From: Flaccisagitta enflata
Lineage: Eukaryota > Chaetognatha > Sagittoidea > Aphragmophora
Reading direction: 5' to 3'
Assembly (NCBI GenBank): GCA_965153355.1
Contig: OZ231128.1
Coordinates: 39,308,001 to 39,372,000 of the forward strand
DNA length: 64,000 nucleotides
Part shown: piece after piece, positions 25,625 through 35,572 of the stretch
Layout: every line of letters starts with the position of its first letter
How positions within the stretch are numbered: position 1 is the stretch's first letter
Position numbers and translations under genes: made by a program
Notes under the pieces: generated by a model
Told to the model about the DNA's origin: nothing
Databases searched by the model: none
The model's input: the letters and a program-made list of their open reading frames with translations, nothing else

Positions 25625-25770
25625 CAGTCTAGGTCGTCATTGCTCTCATCGTACTGTACATACTCATTACTCAACTGCCCATCCAAACTTAATACAACCT
25701 TTGTCAGCGGCCATTTAAAGTTTGTCGATCATCCTTAGTTCAGCAAAGAAAAAAAAATCATAAGAATAGA

Positions 25771-27222
25771 ATGTCTGAGACAACTGTCTCGAGCAGCGCT
25801 ATGACATCATCAGCAGCGACTTCTGTTACAACGGCCGCCTCAACTACAGCTAAGCCACCACCAACTCCATCTATTGCAGTAAGCTCTGCCTCTTCCACTT
25901 CCTCCACATCAGTCTCACCGGTCGCGGGAGCGGCCGCATCCGATGCAACTGCGCCCCCAATATTTACCTCGGAAAATCAGTTACTCTTACGGCTGAACTT
26001 TGCAGTATCCTTGCTTTCGGTGATAGCACAAGATTTTGCTAAATTGTTGCTCGAGGATTTTTACGGAGAACCCTGGAATGAGGGTGAATTATGGATTCGA
26101 TGGTATGGAAACAACAAAGACCACATGCGTAAATTCCCATTTTTCAAGCAACAATTGAAATCCATTCATGAAGGAGAGGAGATAATCAGTTTTGACGAAA
26201 TGGACGTCACATGCGTTGGTCATGTCCTAAAAGTGTTGGCCACGGAGGAACAACAAAGAAAATTCAAACTTTTGAAGGACGTCAGAAACTCGGCTGCTCA
26301 TGGAACCAGGCTTTCTCTCTCCTTGTACGAGTTTGAGGTGGAATTTGGAAGAATCTTTGACTCGGTTCGTAAGTTATTCGGAGCTTCTGCAACGAAAGCG
26401 GAGAAGTGGCTCACCACGTTGCAGAAGGTAAAAGAAAAGCAAATTGAAGACCTCGAGTCAAGGAAAATCATGGAAAATATACTCAAGGATATTGTTCCAC
26501 CTATCATCCAAAATGACCAGCAGGTTTTCTACGAGTCAATCAAGACATTGGTGGAAGAAAATTACCAGCGTATTCTTTACAAAATTGTTACCCCACCACC
26601 ACCTCCTGCTACATCTCCTTGTCTAGATCTAAAGGAAAAGTTTACTCAACTTCTTCAACACCATATCAAAGAAAACCTGTCAACAATTGCCATACCGGCT
26701 TCGTCCATTTTGATGGATTTGAATGATACCGTTCTCAATCAGTCAATGCGTCGCATAATACAAGAAAAAGAAGTACCTCCTCAATCCACTCAAAACACAT
26801 CGGAAGAGACGCCAGTATCGATGCCTGGATGCATTGAAGGAAAAGGGGCAAACATCCGAACAGAAAGTCCAGCAAGTGGTGTATACACCACTTGCTGGAC
26901 TTTTTGTGCACCTACATCTTATGCACCTGACGTCCGACAGCAAAAGCTTGAAAGATACTTTGGCGAGGATGACTTTCGACCTCCACCAGCTGTGAATTAT
27001 GTGCCAGATTCCTCTGATAGTTCATCAGATGAGGATGAAAATGAAGATATGGTGCAAATAGAGTTTCCAGAAATGCAGCGAGCGATAGAAACAGAGATAA
27101 AACGAGGAAATAAGATGATGCTGGTGACAGCCCCAGGCGGCCGGGGCAAGACAACAGCGGCAAAGAAGCTTGGGTCACAGTGGGCACAAGACCTTGGTTT
27201 TCCAGACTTCTTTGCGGCTTGA
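25771..27222 (+). CDS. HEPN-NACHT protein, N-terminal part (HEPN domain and Walker A)
   Basis: This 483-codon ORF starts at an ATG with A at -3. Residues 1-62 are Ser/Thr/Ala-rich and probably disordered. Residues about 70-200 look like a HEPN domain of the DZIP3 type: a FDEMDVT strand/helix region and then RNSAAH (R172-H177), the R-N-x3-H signature of HEPN RNases. A linker carries an acidic stretch (SSDSSSDEDENED). Residues 453-462 read TAPGGRGKTT, a Walker A P-loop, with K460 and T461 as nucleotide ligands. The frame then breaks near 27193: one extra base moves the NACHT continuation into the next frame, so the stop at 27220-27222 is probably not the true end. Known: HEPN-NACHT proteins are STAND NTPases linked to innate immunity. 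Inferred: an RNase effector gated by NTP-driven oligomerisation. Confidence 0.75.
   Translation: MSETTVSSSAMTSSAATSVTTAASTTAKPPPTPSIAVSSASSTSSTSVSPVAGAAASDATAPPIFTSENQLLLRLNFAVSLLSVIAQDFAKLLLEDFYGEPWNEGELWIRWYGNNKDHMRKFPFFKQQLKSIHEGEEIISFDEMDVTCVGHVLKVLATEEQQRKFKLLKDVRNSAAHGTRLSLSLYEFEVEFGRIFDSVRKLFGASATKAEKWLTTLQKVKEKQIEDLESRKIMENILKDIVPPIIQNDQQVFYESIKTLVEENYQRILYKIVTPPPPPATSPCLDLKEKFTQLLQHHIKENLSTIAIPASSILMDLNDTVLNQSMRRIIQEKEVPPQSTQNTSEETPVSMPGCIEGKGANIRTESPASGVYTTCWTFCAPTSYAPDVRQQKLERYFGEDDFRPPPAVNYVPDSSDSSSDEDENEDMVQIEFPEMQRAIETEIKRGNKMMLVTAPGGRGKTTAAKKLGSQWAQDLGFPDFFAA
26864..26903. repeat. Perfect 40-bp palindrome inside the HEPN-NACHT coding region
   Basis: Positions 26864-26883 are the exact reverse complement of 26884-26903, with the centre at GTA/TAC and no spacer. 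After one mismatch, three more pairs match outside. It lies in the linker and stays open in the gene frame (SPASGVYTTCWTF) and on the opposite strand. Confidence 0.95.
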
Positions 27223-28351
27223 CGTGAAGGAACTTGTTTTTGAAAAAGATCTATTTGAAAATATGCTCATTCAATACCCCATTATTGCAAGTGAATTTTC
27301 TGATGATCAGCTCCGAGAACTCAAAGAAATCTTTCGCACATCTCAGGAAGAGATATTCTGGATGATCGATGGACTGGATGAGAGTGCTTCACATCATAGG
27401 GCGCAAGGCTTTTTGGAGAGAAATGAGCAACTCTTCCACAAAAGCGTCTTTGTTGTGTTGACACGAAATGAGGGCAAGAAGATCCTAGGCCCATTGATTG
27501 CTAAACAAGCCGAATTTACCATGAACAACTTAGATCCGGACCAGTGTCGGCTCTTCGTGGAAAAGTTCCCCTTCACTGGCAAAAAAGAACGCCATAAGAC
27601 TACAAAGAGAAAAGCATTGCTAGGAGCATTGGATAAAAACAAAGTTGTAAAGCAAGCCTTTCCCATTCCCATCAATGCTGTCATGATTTGTGCCTTGTTT
27701 AATGATGAGTCATTTGATGAAGGAAAACTCGAGAATCAGTTGGATATTCTCGATGCCTTGTTAGGAATGAATCTCAAAGCAACGCTGGTCAAGACATTAG
27801 AGATGAAGCTGACGCGACCCATGATGTCTGAGGAATATCAACAACTGTCAAACGCTAAAACCACGATTCTAAGAAAGAGTGCATCCGCTGTCTATGAGGA
27901 AAAGAAACCATTGCTAATGAAATTCAGTCAGGCAATATTCATCTGCAATGGAAGCTCGTTGGTGGGACTCCAGAAGCTGGATGAGGAGATACTAAGAGAT
28001 ACGCTGTCTAAGCTGGGTGTGTCTTCTCCAGATGCGGATTTTCTTCTGCGTTTGGAAATACTTGAGCAGAAATATGAAGGTGATCTATCCTTCTACCAGT
28101 TCCATCATCGAAACTTCCGCGAGCTTATTGTCAGCCTGTATCCCAGCAACATTGCGACTGCGAAATTGGAAACGCAAATCATCAAAAGTCGACTCAAAGA
28201 CACCCACTTGTCAATTTTTCGATGCACTATGGCTCAAATTCAGAGGTGCAAAGATGGCATGAGAGCAGCTTTAGAAGCAAAGATCATTAATCTCACAAGG
28301 CATATCATGTTGAGCTGTACTAGCATCGATGAATGGAGATGGTATGAGATG
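27194..28351 (+). CDS. HEPN-NACHT protein, middle part (NACHT core)
   Basis: This frame continues the P-loop ORF after a one-base shift at the GGTTTT run near 27193. It opens with TSLRLDVKELVF, the strand after Walker A in NACHT proteins. FWMIDGLDES at about 27356-27385 is a NACHT Walker B (hydrophobics, D-G-L-D-E). VFVVLTRNEGKK at about 27447 fits sensor 1, where a serine or threonine and an arginine are usual. Further on, FPIPINAVMICALF and LSFYQFHHRNFRELI fit the winged-helix and superhelical regions that follow NACHT. The ORF is open from 27170 to 28411, but its last 20 codons are off-frame: homology-like sequence resumes in the first frame at about 28352 (LRIFIDEDDVRGF). Whether the breaks are biological or sequencing errors cannot be decided here. 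Confidence 0.75.
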
Positions 28352-28699
28352 ACCTGCGGATTTTCATTGACGAGGATGATGTGCGTGGGTTTCATCTTGA
28401 TCCAAAGTTGAAAAAGAGCTTGCAAACCGATTTCATCACAGTGATGATCAAGCACTTGGATAAAGCTTGCGACAGCTGTCATTTGCCCCTGTTACTTAAA
28501 ACTTGGAATCAATTTGAGAAAGGAGACACGCCCAGACCAACTTACAACTGGCCAGACAATCACGCGTTTGTAATGCATCCTTTTCTCATCAAGACAGCTG
28601 GCTTCATTGCATTTTTTCTTCCGAGGAGGAAATCCTTCTTTCACGCGAAGCACATTGTAAGGACGTCTGTCATGATTCAATGCAGGAAACCAGAAAAAG
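28352..28699 (+). CDS. HEPN-NACHT protein, C-terminal part of the first exon
   Basis: After a second one-base shift the reading returns to the frame of the N-terminal ORF: DDLRIFIDEDDVRGF, then LDPKLKKSLQ and VMIKHLDKACDSC. This looks helical, but I recognise no named domain. I end the exon at 28699 because CAGAAAAAG/GTATGC is a good splice donor and the sequence after it (MLSKIICTLYLLPL, stop at 28744-28746) looks like intron. The intron would be phase 1. If unspliced, the protein would end at 28743. Confidence 0.55.
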
Positions 28700-29863
28700 G
28701 TATGCTATCAAAAATAATTTGTACATTGTATTTGCTGCCCCTATGAATGCTGAAGTTCTGCATGAGTCTGATTAGCTTTGTCTTTAAGCTCATGCCGAAT
28801 TGGGTATGTTAAAAAGCACATAGCCTACTATTTTTCCATGAAAAATTTCATAGCAGTGGTTAAGAAATAGCGTGTTTTGTCAATTTTGCATCAGTGAACT
28901 TTAGCTAAAATGGAACAATCGATCATGAATGAACAATTTTTAATCCCTGCTTAGTCGCGTGCTACGCGACTCTACATCCCGCTTTGTCGGTCCGTCGAAT
29001 CCGTCCGTTGCGTCCGTCGGTCCGTCACTCTTTACTTTTTGTGGGTTTTTGCGGCCAGTTGCCTCACTGCTCCTGCCCAAATTATCTGAGGCGACCTGAT
29101 TACAGCCCCTGCCCACCCGCACGCGACTAGGGTAGCAATGTATCCGGCCTTGTTTGCATCAATCGTAATTTTCAAAGAAATTTGGGCCTTAGAAGATGTG
29201 TGATCTCCTGAAAAAAAAACATCTATAACTTTGAAAAATCAGAGGAAAAATATGATTTGCTGCATAATTCTTTAACTTGATAGTTTTCTTCAATGTCTCA
29301 TAAACTACAAAAAAGTTTTGATCATTCAAAACCAATCTGACCTTTTTTTTTTTTTTTTTGGCTCAATTAGTTTTACAGAGGTCAGCCTATCTATACTTTG
29401 AAAAACCTCTCACGGGGCGAACCAGAGATTCACTCCAGGTTTAGAGGAAGAAAAACCACTTAAGCCAGTGCAATGAAATTTTGTAATAATGGTAGGTTAT
29501 TTGCTTTCAGATGATATCAACTAAAAATTCATACTTTAAGTGCAATAAAGGTTTTGCTGGTTATCGTCGTATTTGATGACAGGGTATGCTTCTAATTTCC
29601 AGGGTAATTCTCGGGGATTTATGAAATCATAAAGCGATAATAGTGGTTACAAACAAATGTTTTTGGAAATAATAAGTTGAATGATTCCAGTGTGCGATAA
29701 CGGTGGCCTGTTTAACGTGTTTTTAAACTAATTTCTTTAGTTTATTCATATCAATCTTCTTTTGAAAATTTACATAGCCAAAGCTAAACCGTATCGACTC
29801 TCATTTTCCGGAACAAAGGTGCTAAAAAACATTGTTTTTCTTTTTCTCCTACCTTTTTTTCAG
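28700..29863 (+). other. Probable phase-1 intron joining NACHT and kelch exons
   Basis: The donor is AAAAG/GTATGC at 28699/28700. The acceptor has a strong pyrimidine tract (about 29832-29860) and ends CAG at 29861-29863. The donor leaves one codon base and the acceptor supplies two, so the frames join. The stretch itself has no coding signature and contains a hairpin element at 28951-29154. Additional small exons cannot be excluded. Confidence 0.5.
28951..29154 (-). mobile_element. Hairpin element H-I in the putative intron
   Basis: Reverse orientation. TTAGTCGCGTGCTACGCGAC hairpin end, GTCCGTCGGTCCGTC tract, GCTCCTGCCCAAAT, then CCCGCACGCGACTAGGG and TATCCGGCCTTGTT. It is one of the most complete copies. 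Confidence 0.8.
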
Positions 29864-31032
29864 TCCTCATCTCCCCGCTTCCCATCCATCTCATCGACTC
29901 GCCTGTCGCCTTCAAGCAAGAATGGCGATCAAGACGTGGATTTCCAGGTGGCACTGGATTCCTCGCTCGGGCCGTCAAAGGAAAAATCATCGTCTGGGGC
30001 GGGGCGCAAAATCAACCGGATGGCGCAAAGGCCTTCCTTTCCAACGATGTCATCCATGTGTTTGACACCAACAGCGACACCTGGACTGACATGCCGGCAT
30101 TGGGCGACATCCCCGATCAAACCGACTATGTCGCCAGCGCCGTCCTGCGTGACTTGATCTACGTATTTGGAGGTGCGACGCTTCTGGGAAGATACTTTTT
30201 CACTAACGATCTTTTTACATTGCACCCAGTCTCTGGAGTCTTCAGCAAAGTTAAAGTCATCGGCGATTCGCCCTCGCCGCGAGCCTACGCCGTGGGTTGG
30301 TCTTACGACGGCGACGTATACTTCGCTTTTGGCCTCAAAAACCGAGAGAAAGAGGATCAACCGCTCTCAACGGGGCGATTCGACAAAGGCGCAATTCGTC
30401 AAAGGCGCGTTAATAAGCAACCACTAACCGTGTACACGAACCAAGTTCTGAAATTCGACCCGGGAGAAAGTCGTTTTTCCGACTTCCCAACAACGGGATC
30501 GCGACCCCCGCCTTGTCATCGACCAGGCGTTGCCAGGTTGAAATCGAGGGTCTTCGTTGGCGGCCCCGGAGGATTTCATTCGCTGAATGTCAAAACGGCG
30601 CAATGGACCCGACTGACGCAACCGGGACGGAACATGGAACGAATGACCCTCTCACGCGCTTCAGCTCATCAAATCGTCGTCGTCGGAGGCGCGTCGACTG
30701 AATCAAGGTCCATCTCCAACATCGTTTACACTTACGACGTCCGGGACAAAAAATGGAGGGAAGATCAACAGTTGCCAGTTATGCTTTCAGCTGGAGGAGG
30801 AGGAGGTGGCGGAGGAGGAGGTGGAGGAGGAGGAGCCAAAGGGGGATTACGTAATCACGAGGCGGTGGAGATTGTGGATGCGGATGATGGTCGAGTATCG
30901 AAGATCGTCTGTCTGGGCGGGTGGATCGATTCGCAGAACACGCACTCTTCTCATCTTGTAATGATCGACATTCCTCGAAACTCACCCCGTTACAACCCCG
31001 AAGATTATGTAACAATGTTTTCCCTGAATTGA
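29864..31032 (+). CDS. Kelch-repeat beta-propeller exon (candidate sensor domain of the NACHT gene)
   Basis: The exon reads in one frame from the acceptor to TGA at 31030-31032, about 389 codons. Six kelch-like strands are visible: VWGGA (29992), VFGGA (30163), an AFGL variant (about 30325), VGGPG (about 30554), VVGGA (about 30679) and CLGGW (about 30910). Typical W/Y residues follow (DTNSDTWTDMP, DKKWRE). Six units fit a closed six-bladed propeller. There is no ATG between the in-frame stop at 29785 and the first blade; the first in-frame ATG (about 30088) lies past it. The exon therefore needs an upstream exon, and phase and distance point to the NACHT exon. Its G+C content is visibly higher than its surroundings. 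Alternative: a separate kelch gene with an undetected first exon. Confidence 0.8.
30793..30834 (+). repeat. (GGA)n microsatellite coding for poly-Gly inside the kelch exon
   Basis: About 42 bp of GGA/GGT/GGC triplets in frame encode a run of about 14 Gly between blades five and six, probably a surface loop. Confidence 0.85.
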
Positions 31033-31636
31033 TTCCCGTCAATGTCTTTTTCAGTTGGCAGAATGCTGATTACCCTTTAAATCTCTACAAAACATTCAGT
31101 GGATAAGAGACTGTGAGCTGATCATAAATCTGTGCCCATTGCCCAGTCAATTGACGGGAAACTGTGACTATCAGCTATTGACATTCTATCAGTGACTCTT
31201 ATTTTGTTGTGGTTACATTTGCTAGCTTTCATTGGCTTAAGCTTTACGAACATATCATCTACCGGTATGTCCACCAGTCAAATCTTTTTTTTTGGGGGGG
31301 GGGGGGGAGGGAGGGGGGCATGTAAATAATTATATTGATCAACATCAAAATGTATTAGCATTTATTTCGCTCGCCTGACCACTTGTCGCTCCATTTCCTA
31401 AATTTTAAAGCAAGATTTTCCTCCCAACAAATTTGTCCTATTTATATACATTGTATCAGGTGTTCGAAAAAAAAACTGTAGTGGTAATCTGCGCAGCAAA
31501 AAATGCAAGCCCTTTCTTTTTTGATGTCCCATGTCCATGCACTAAGTTTTTATAGAACAGCTTCCAGTAAAGATACAGGGGCATTTCTGACCAGGAGAGC
31601 AGGCAATTTTCCTAGGCGCTGTTTAAAATTACTATA
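31033..31636. other. Region 3' of the kelch exon
   Basis: It contains a T9G13 homopolymer block at about 31287-31308. No clear AATAAA signal close to the stop and no ORF. Confidence 0.4.
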
Positions 31637-33767
31637 AACAAGGCCAACACCTATAAGTCGCGTGCAGGACAAAAATAACTGAACTGACCTGACAGCTCAT
31701 ATTGTATCTTTTTATCAAAAATCAGGCTTAAACGCAACCCAAAACAGACCCAAACCAGACTCAAACCAGACTCAAACCAGACTCAAACCAGTCTCATGAA
31801 TTCAAACCAGACTTAAACCAGACCAAGACCGGAGCCAAGCAGACCTAAATCAGACCTAAATCAAAAATAAACCAGACAAAAACAGACATACACCAGACAT
31901 AAATCAGACCTAAACCAGACCTAAACCAGACATAAATCAGACATGAACCAGTCTTAAACCAGTCTTAAGCCGGACTTAAGCCAGACTTCGACAGGCGTAA
32001 ACCAGCGGGCTTTAGCCAGCAGACTTAAATGGCAGACCTAATCAGCGGAGCTTAAGCCAGCGGGCTTAAACCAACAGACTAAACCGAAGCAACCGGCAGA
32101 CTTAAGCCAGCGGGCTTAAGCCAGCGGGCTTTGGCAGACTTTAACCGGCAGACTTTAGCAATGAAAACACTGTCCAGCGGACTTTAACTTGGCAGACTTT
32201 TAACAGCAGGCTTAAGCCAGCAGTCTTGAACCAGCAGACTTGACCAGCGATTTAAACCAGCAGACCTTTAACCAACGGGCTTAAACCAGCAGACTTAAAC
32301 CAGCAGACCTAAACAACAGACTTCACCCAACAGACTGACATGATCAAAAATATTAAAAATGACTAAAAATGACCAAAAATGACTAAAATGACAAAAATGA
32401 TCAAAAAATATTAAAAATTAATTCAAAAATGACCAAAAATGAACAAAATGACCAAAAATAGACAAAAAATGTAAAATCAAACAAAAATCAACAAAAATCA
32501 ACAAAATGAACAAAAATGACCAAAATGACCAAAAATGCCAGAAAATGACCAAAAGAGCCATTATGACCATTACTGACCATTAATGACCAAGAATGACCAA
32601 AGATGACCAAAAATGATCAAAAATGACCAAAATGGCCAAAATACCCAAAATAAATCAAAAATGACCAAAATAGCCAAAATGACCAAAAATGATCCAAAAT
32701 GACCAAAAATGACAAAAATGACCAAACATGAAAAAATATGACCAAAAATGACCAAAAATGACTAAAAATGATCAAAAATGATCCAAAATGAACAAACATC
32801 CAAAATGATCAGCAGTCGCAAAACGTTAGATGGTCCGCGGTGCCGTTGCCCTGTGGGTGTATGTGGGTGTGAGGTGGTTGGTGGGGCAGCGGCGAAGGAG
32901 ACGATGACCTATGCTGATTTTATTTGAGCCTCAGGCTGGTATTTTGAGCTTGACTGAGATTTGAACGAAGCTGATTTGAGCCTCAGGCTGGGATTTGAGC
33001 CTCGAGGCTGGGATTTGAGCCACCAGGCTGGGATTTTGAGCCTCGAGGCAGGATTTGAGCCTCGAGGCTGGGATTTGAGCCTCGAGGCTGGGATTGTGCC
33101 TCAGGCGGATTTGAGCCTCGAGGCTGGATTGAGCCCAGAGCTGGGATTTGTGAGCCTCGAGGCAAGGATTTGAGCCTCGAGGCTGGTTTGAGCTTCCCGG
33201 TGAAGGCTGGGATTTGAGCCTCGAGGCTGGGATTTGAGCCTGGGGGGAGTGGGTGCCGAGAATGCACGAGGAGAATTTCACGTATGGCAGCATAGGTCAT
33301 CGGCCCAAAATGACCCAAAATGACTAAAATGACCCAAAATGACCAAAATAGCCAAAATAGTAAAATGACCAAAAAAGACTAAAAATGACCAAAATGACAA
33401 AAAATGACAAATGATCAAAAATGATCTAAAATGACCAAAATGACCAAAATGACCAAAAATGACCAAAAATGACCAGAAATGACCAGAAATGACCAAATGA
33501 CCAAAACCTGACCAAAAATGATGTAAAACAATCAAAAATGACCAAAAATGACCAAATGACCAAAGTATTAAAATGACCAAAATGACAAAAAATGACCAAA
33601 AATGACTAAAAATGACTAAAAACAACCAATAATTTCAAAAAACAGCTGGCGCTCAAAATAACCAGGCGACCAAAAGGACGTAAAAAAGCAAAGTGTTACC
33701 GACCGACGGACCGACCGACGGACAGGAGGCGGAAGGAGTTGTGAAGTCGCGTGCACGCGACTAAAAA
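31637..33767 (+). mobile_element. Large H-II hairpin element (2.1 kb) with several tandem arrays
   Basis: AACAAGGCCAACACC, then AAGTCGCGTGC. Arrays follow in order: ACCAGACTTAA/ACCAGACCTAA (31740-32000), CAGCGGGCTTAAGC (32000-32335) and ATGACCAAAA (32345-32800). A family B element (32814-33306) and more ATGACCAAAA follow. The end is GACCGACGGACCGACC, then AAGTCGCGTGCACGCGACTA. Confidence 0.75.
32814..33306. mobile_element. Family B element nested in the H-II element
   Basis: AGTCGCAAAACGTTAGATGG start, GATGACCTATGCT arm, a VNTR of TTGAGCCTCGAGGCTGGGA units, then AGCATAGGTCATCGGCCC. ATGACCAAAA arrays flank it on both sides. Confidence 0.65.
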
Positions 33768-34288
33768 TGTTGTTTATTTTGATACTCAGATTTTATTTAT
33801 AATTTTTTCCAAATCTTTTTACCAAGTTCTCTAGTACCAAATATGTTTTCCAGTTATACTCATCATCTATTATTCGAACACCCGTTATCAATAAAGGCGA
33901 CTATCGCCGACCAGAAAAAAAGCAGTAATCCTGGGATTTTTGTTCTTTGTCAAGTTTTAGTTCCTTTTTTCTTTTCATATTCATTTCCGACAATTCAAAC
34001 TAGCAAATATTTTCTCAATTACAAGCAGCTTGACTCCTTCAAATCAGTCAAAACTGTCTAAGGATTAATCTATCATGTTTTGGCTAAGTTTTGGATAGTT
34101 TTTTGCTAGTTTAGAGCTAGTTTTCTATCGCATGAATAGGTTTGTAGGTTTCCAAAACCCACAAGAGCACGTGTTTGTTGCTAGCATACGCAATTATTCC
34201 TAGGATAATTCAGTTCATAACAGATATCAGTTATCTCAAAACCAACCCAAAAACATTAACAACAACAGCGGCTTATGAAAAAGTGTCG

Positions 34289-34358
<70 letters not shown>

Positions 34359-34460
34359 CGATAATAAGAATAAGGCATACGAAATATCATCGTCAAAATG
34401 CTTCAAAAACATGCTTTTACGAACCACAAGATTCGATTTCCGTTTGGGTAAAGCGTGTCA
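33768..34460. other. Non-coding stretch with (AAC)n
   Basis: The (AAC)n microsatellite spans 34290-34358. The poly-Thr and poly-Leu ORFs there are its translations. Nothing else is recognised. Confidence 0.55.
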
Positions 34461-34635
34461 TAATTGGTGCCTATAGGTGTGTCTGCATTAATCAGCTTAT
34501 TCGGATATTTTATTTGAATATTAATATCCGGATATTTCATTTAGTAAATTTTGTAAATTCACTATGCAGAATATCCGGATATTGATATCCAGATAAAATA
34601 TCCAAATAAGATGGTGTATGCAGACGCACCATTAG
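34461..34635. mobile_element. Short MITE, about 175 bp
   Basis: Its two halves are imperfect complements: GGTGTGTCTGCATTAATCAG, CTTATTCGGATATTTTAT and ATATCCGGATATT against the mirrored CATCTTATTTGGATATTTTA and GGTGCGTCTGCAT. Confidence 0.65.
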
Positions 34636-34750
34636 TAACCCATCGCCATTGCCATTGCCATTGACCGACATCTTTTCTGACCTTCTAAAGGCAATAACAT
34701 TCGAATCCTAAACTTTGGCTCTTCTTTTACCTCCAGTATCTTTCTTTTTT

Positions 34751-35020
34751 GTTTATTTGTTTGTTTGTTAGTTTGTTTGTTTGTTTGTTTGTTTGTTTGT
34801 TTGTTTGTTTTTTTGTTTCTTTGTTTGCTTCTTTGTTTCTTTGGTTGTTTCTTTCTTAGTTTCTATCTCTCTTTCTTTCTTTCTTTCTTTTCTTTTCTTT
34901 TCTTTTTCTTTTTCTATTTTTTTTCTTTTTTTTCTTTTTTTCTTTTTCTTTTGTTCTTTCTTTCTTTCTTTCTTTCTTTCTTTTCTTTCTTTTCTTTCTT
35001 CTTTTTGTTCGTTCTTTTTT
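34751..35020 (-). repeat. (TTTG)n and (CTTT)n microsatellites
   Basis: TTTG units run from about 34751 to 34850, then CTTT and related pyrimidine units to about 35010. The long Phe/Leu/Ser-rich ORF over this region is a translation artefact. Confidence 0.9.
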
Positions 35021-35130
35021 CCGTTTATGGGTACTGGCCCAGAACGGTAACTTTGGTGGATCGGGTACCGATGACCATCAAACGCTTTTGCGACTATTTA
35101 CTTTGTTCTTCCTTTCCATCTTTCTTCTTT

Positions 35131-35448
35131 TTAAGTGCGTCCTCGCACTTCTATAAGAGGTCATGTCCGTTGGTCGGACGGTTGGTCGGTTGGTCGGTCG
35201 GTCGGTTGGTCGGTCGGTCGGTCACGCAAACGTTTGAATTGCGCAAAACGGCCGATTCTGACGTATTTCTTCATTCCTATCACCTTTCATGCCTCACCAC
35301 ATTCATTCATTCATTCATTCATTCATTCATTCATTCATTCATTCATTCATTCATTCATTCATTCATACATAAATTCATTCATTCATCAAAAACGTTCTTT
35401 CACAAAATCTTAATCAAGCGAGGCGCACTTATTGCCTTCACTTGGCCT

Positions 35449-35451
<3 letters not shown>
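35131..35451 (-). mobile_element. Hairpin element H-D with (ATTC)n
   Basis: AAGTGCGTCCTCGCACTT hairpin at about 35133-35150, TTGGTCGG tract, the block ACGCAAACGTTTGAAT shared with the copy at 8941, (ATTC)n at about 35301-35390, then GAGGCGCACTTATTG...GGCCTTATT. Confidence 0.65.
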
Positions 35452-35453
<2 letters not shown>

Positions 35454-35545
<92 letters not shown>

Positions 35546-35560
35546 CCCTCTCTCTCTCTT
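35454..35560 (-). repeat. (CT)n microsatellite
   Basis: About 105 bp of CT. Confidence 0.95.
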
Positions 35561-35572
35561 TTAGGGTTAGGG
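35561..35572 (+). repeat. Two telomere-type TTAGGG units
   Basis: TTAGGGTTAGGG sits exactly between the CT and GT arrays. Confidence 0.6.

Larger units (their letters stand above)
21943..25658. mobile_element. 3.7-kb inverted-repeat element carrying two nested elements
   Basis: The termini are TGCAGTACGATGGGAGCAAT and CGACCTAGACTG (21943-21976), matched at 25625-25658. The arms (21977-22470 and 24604-25115) are imperfect complements; shared blocks include CATCTAGGATGTCTTG and AAGCTATGTGAACAG. An H-II element (23134-24604) abuts the right arm. A separate foldback (25116-25624) splits the right arm between CTAGACTG and the CACACTTCTCCACATGC side. No transposase ORF. Confidence 0.7.

Noticed and set aside
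27194-28411. Programmed ribosomal frameshift in the NACHT gene
   Set aside because: There are two shifts in opposite directions, and neither site shows a clear slippery heptamer with a downstream structure. Indel error or decay is simpler.
29762-30157. Alternative frame ORFs across the kelch exon start
   Set aside because: They are out of frame with the kelch motifs and cross the splice acceptor.
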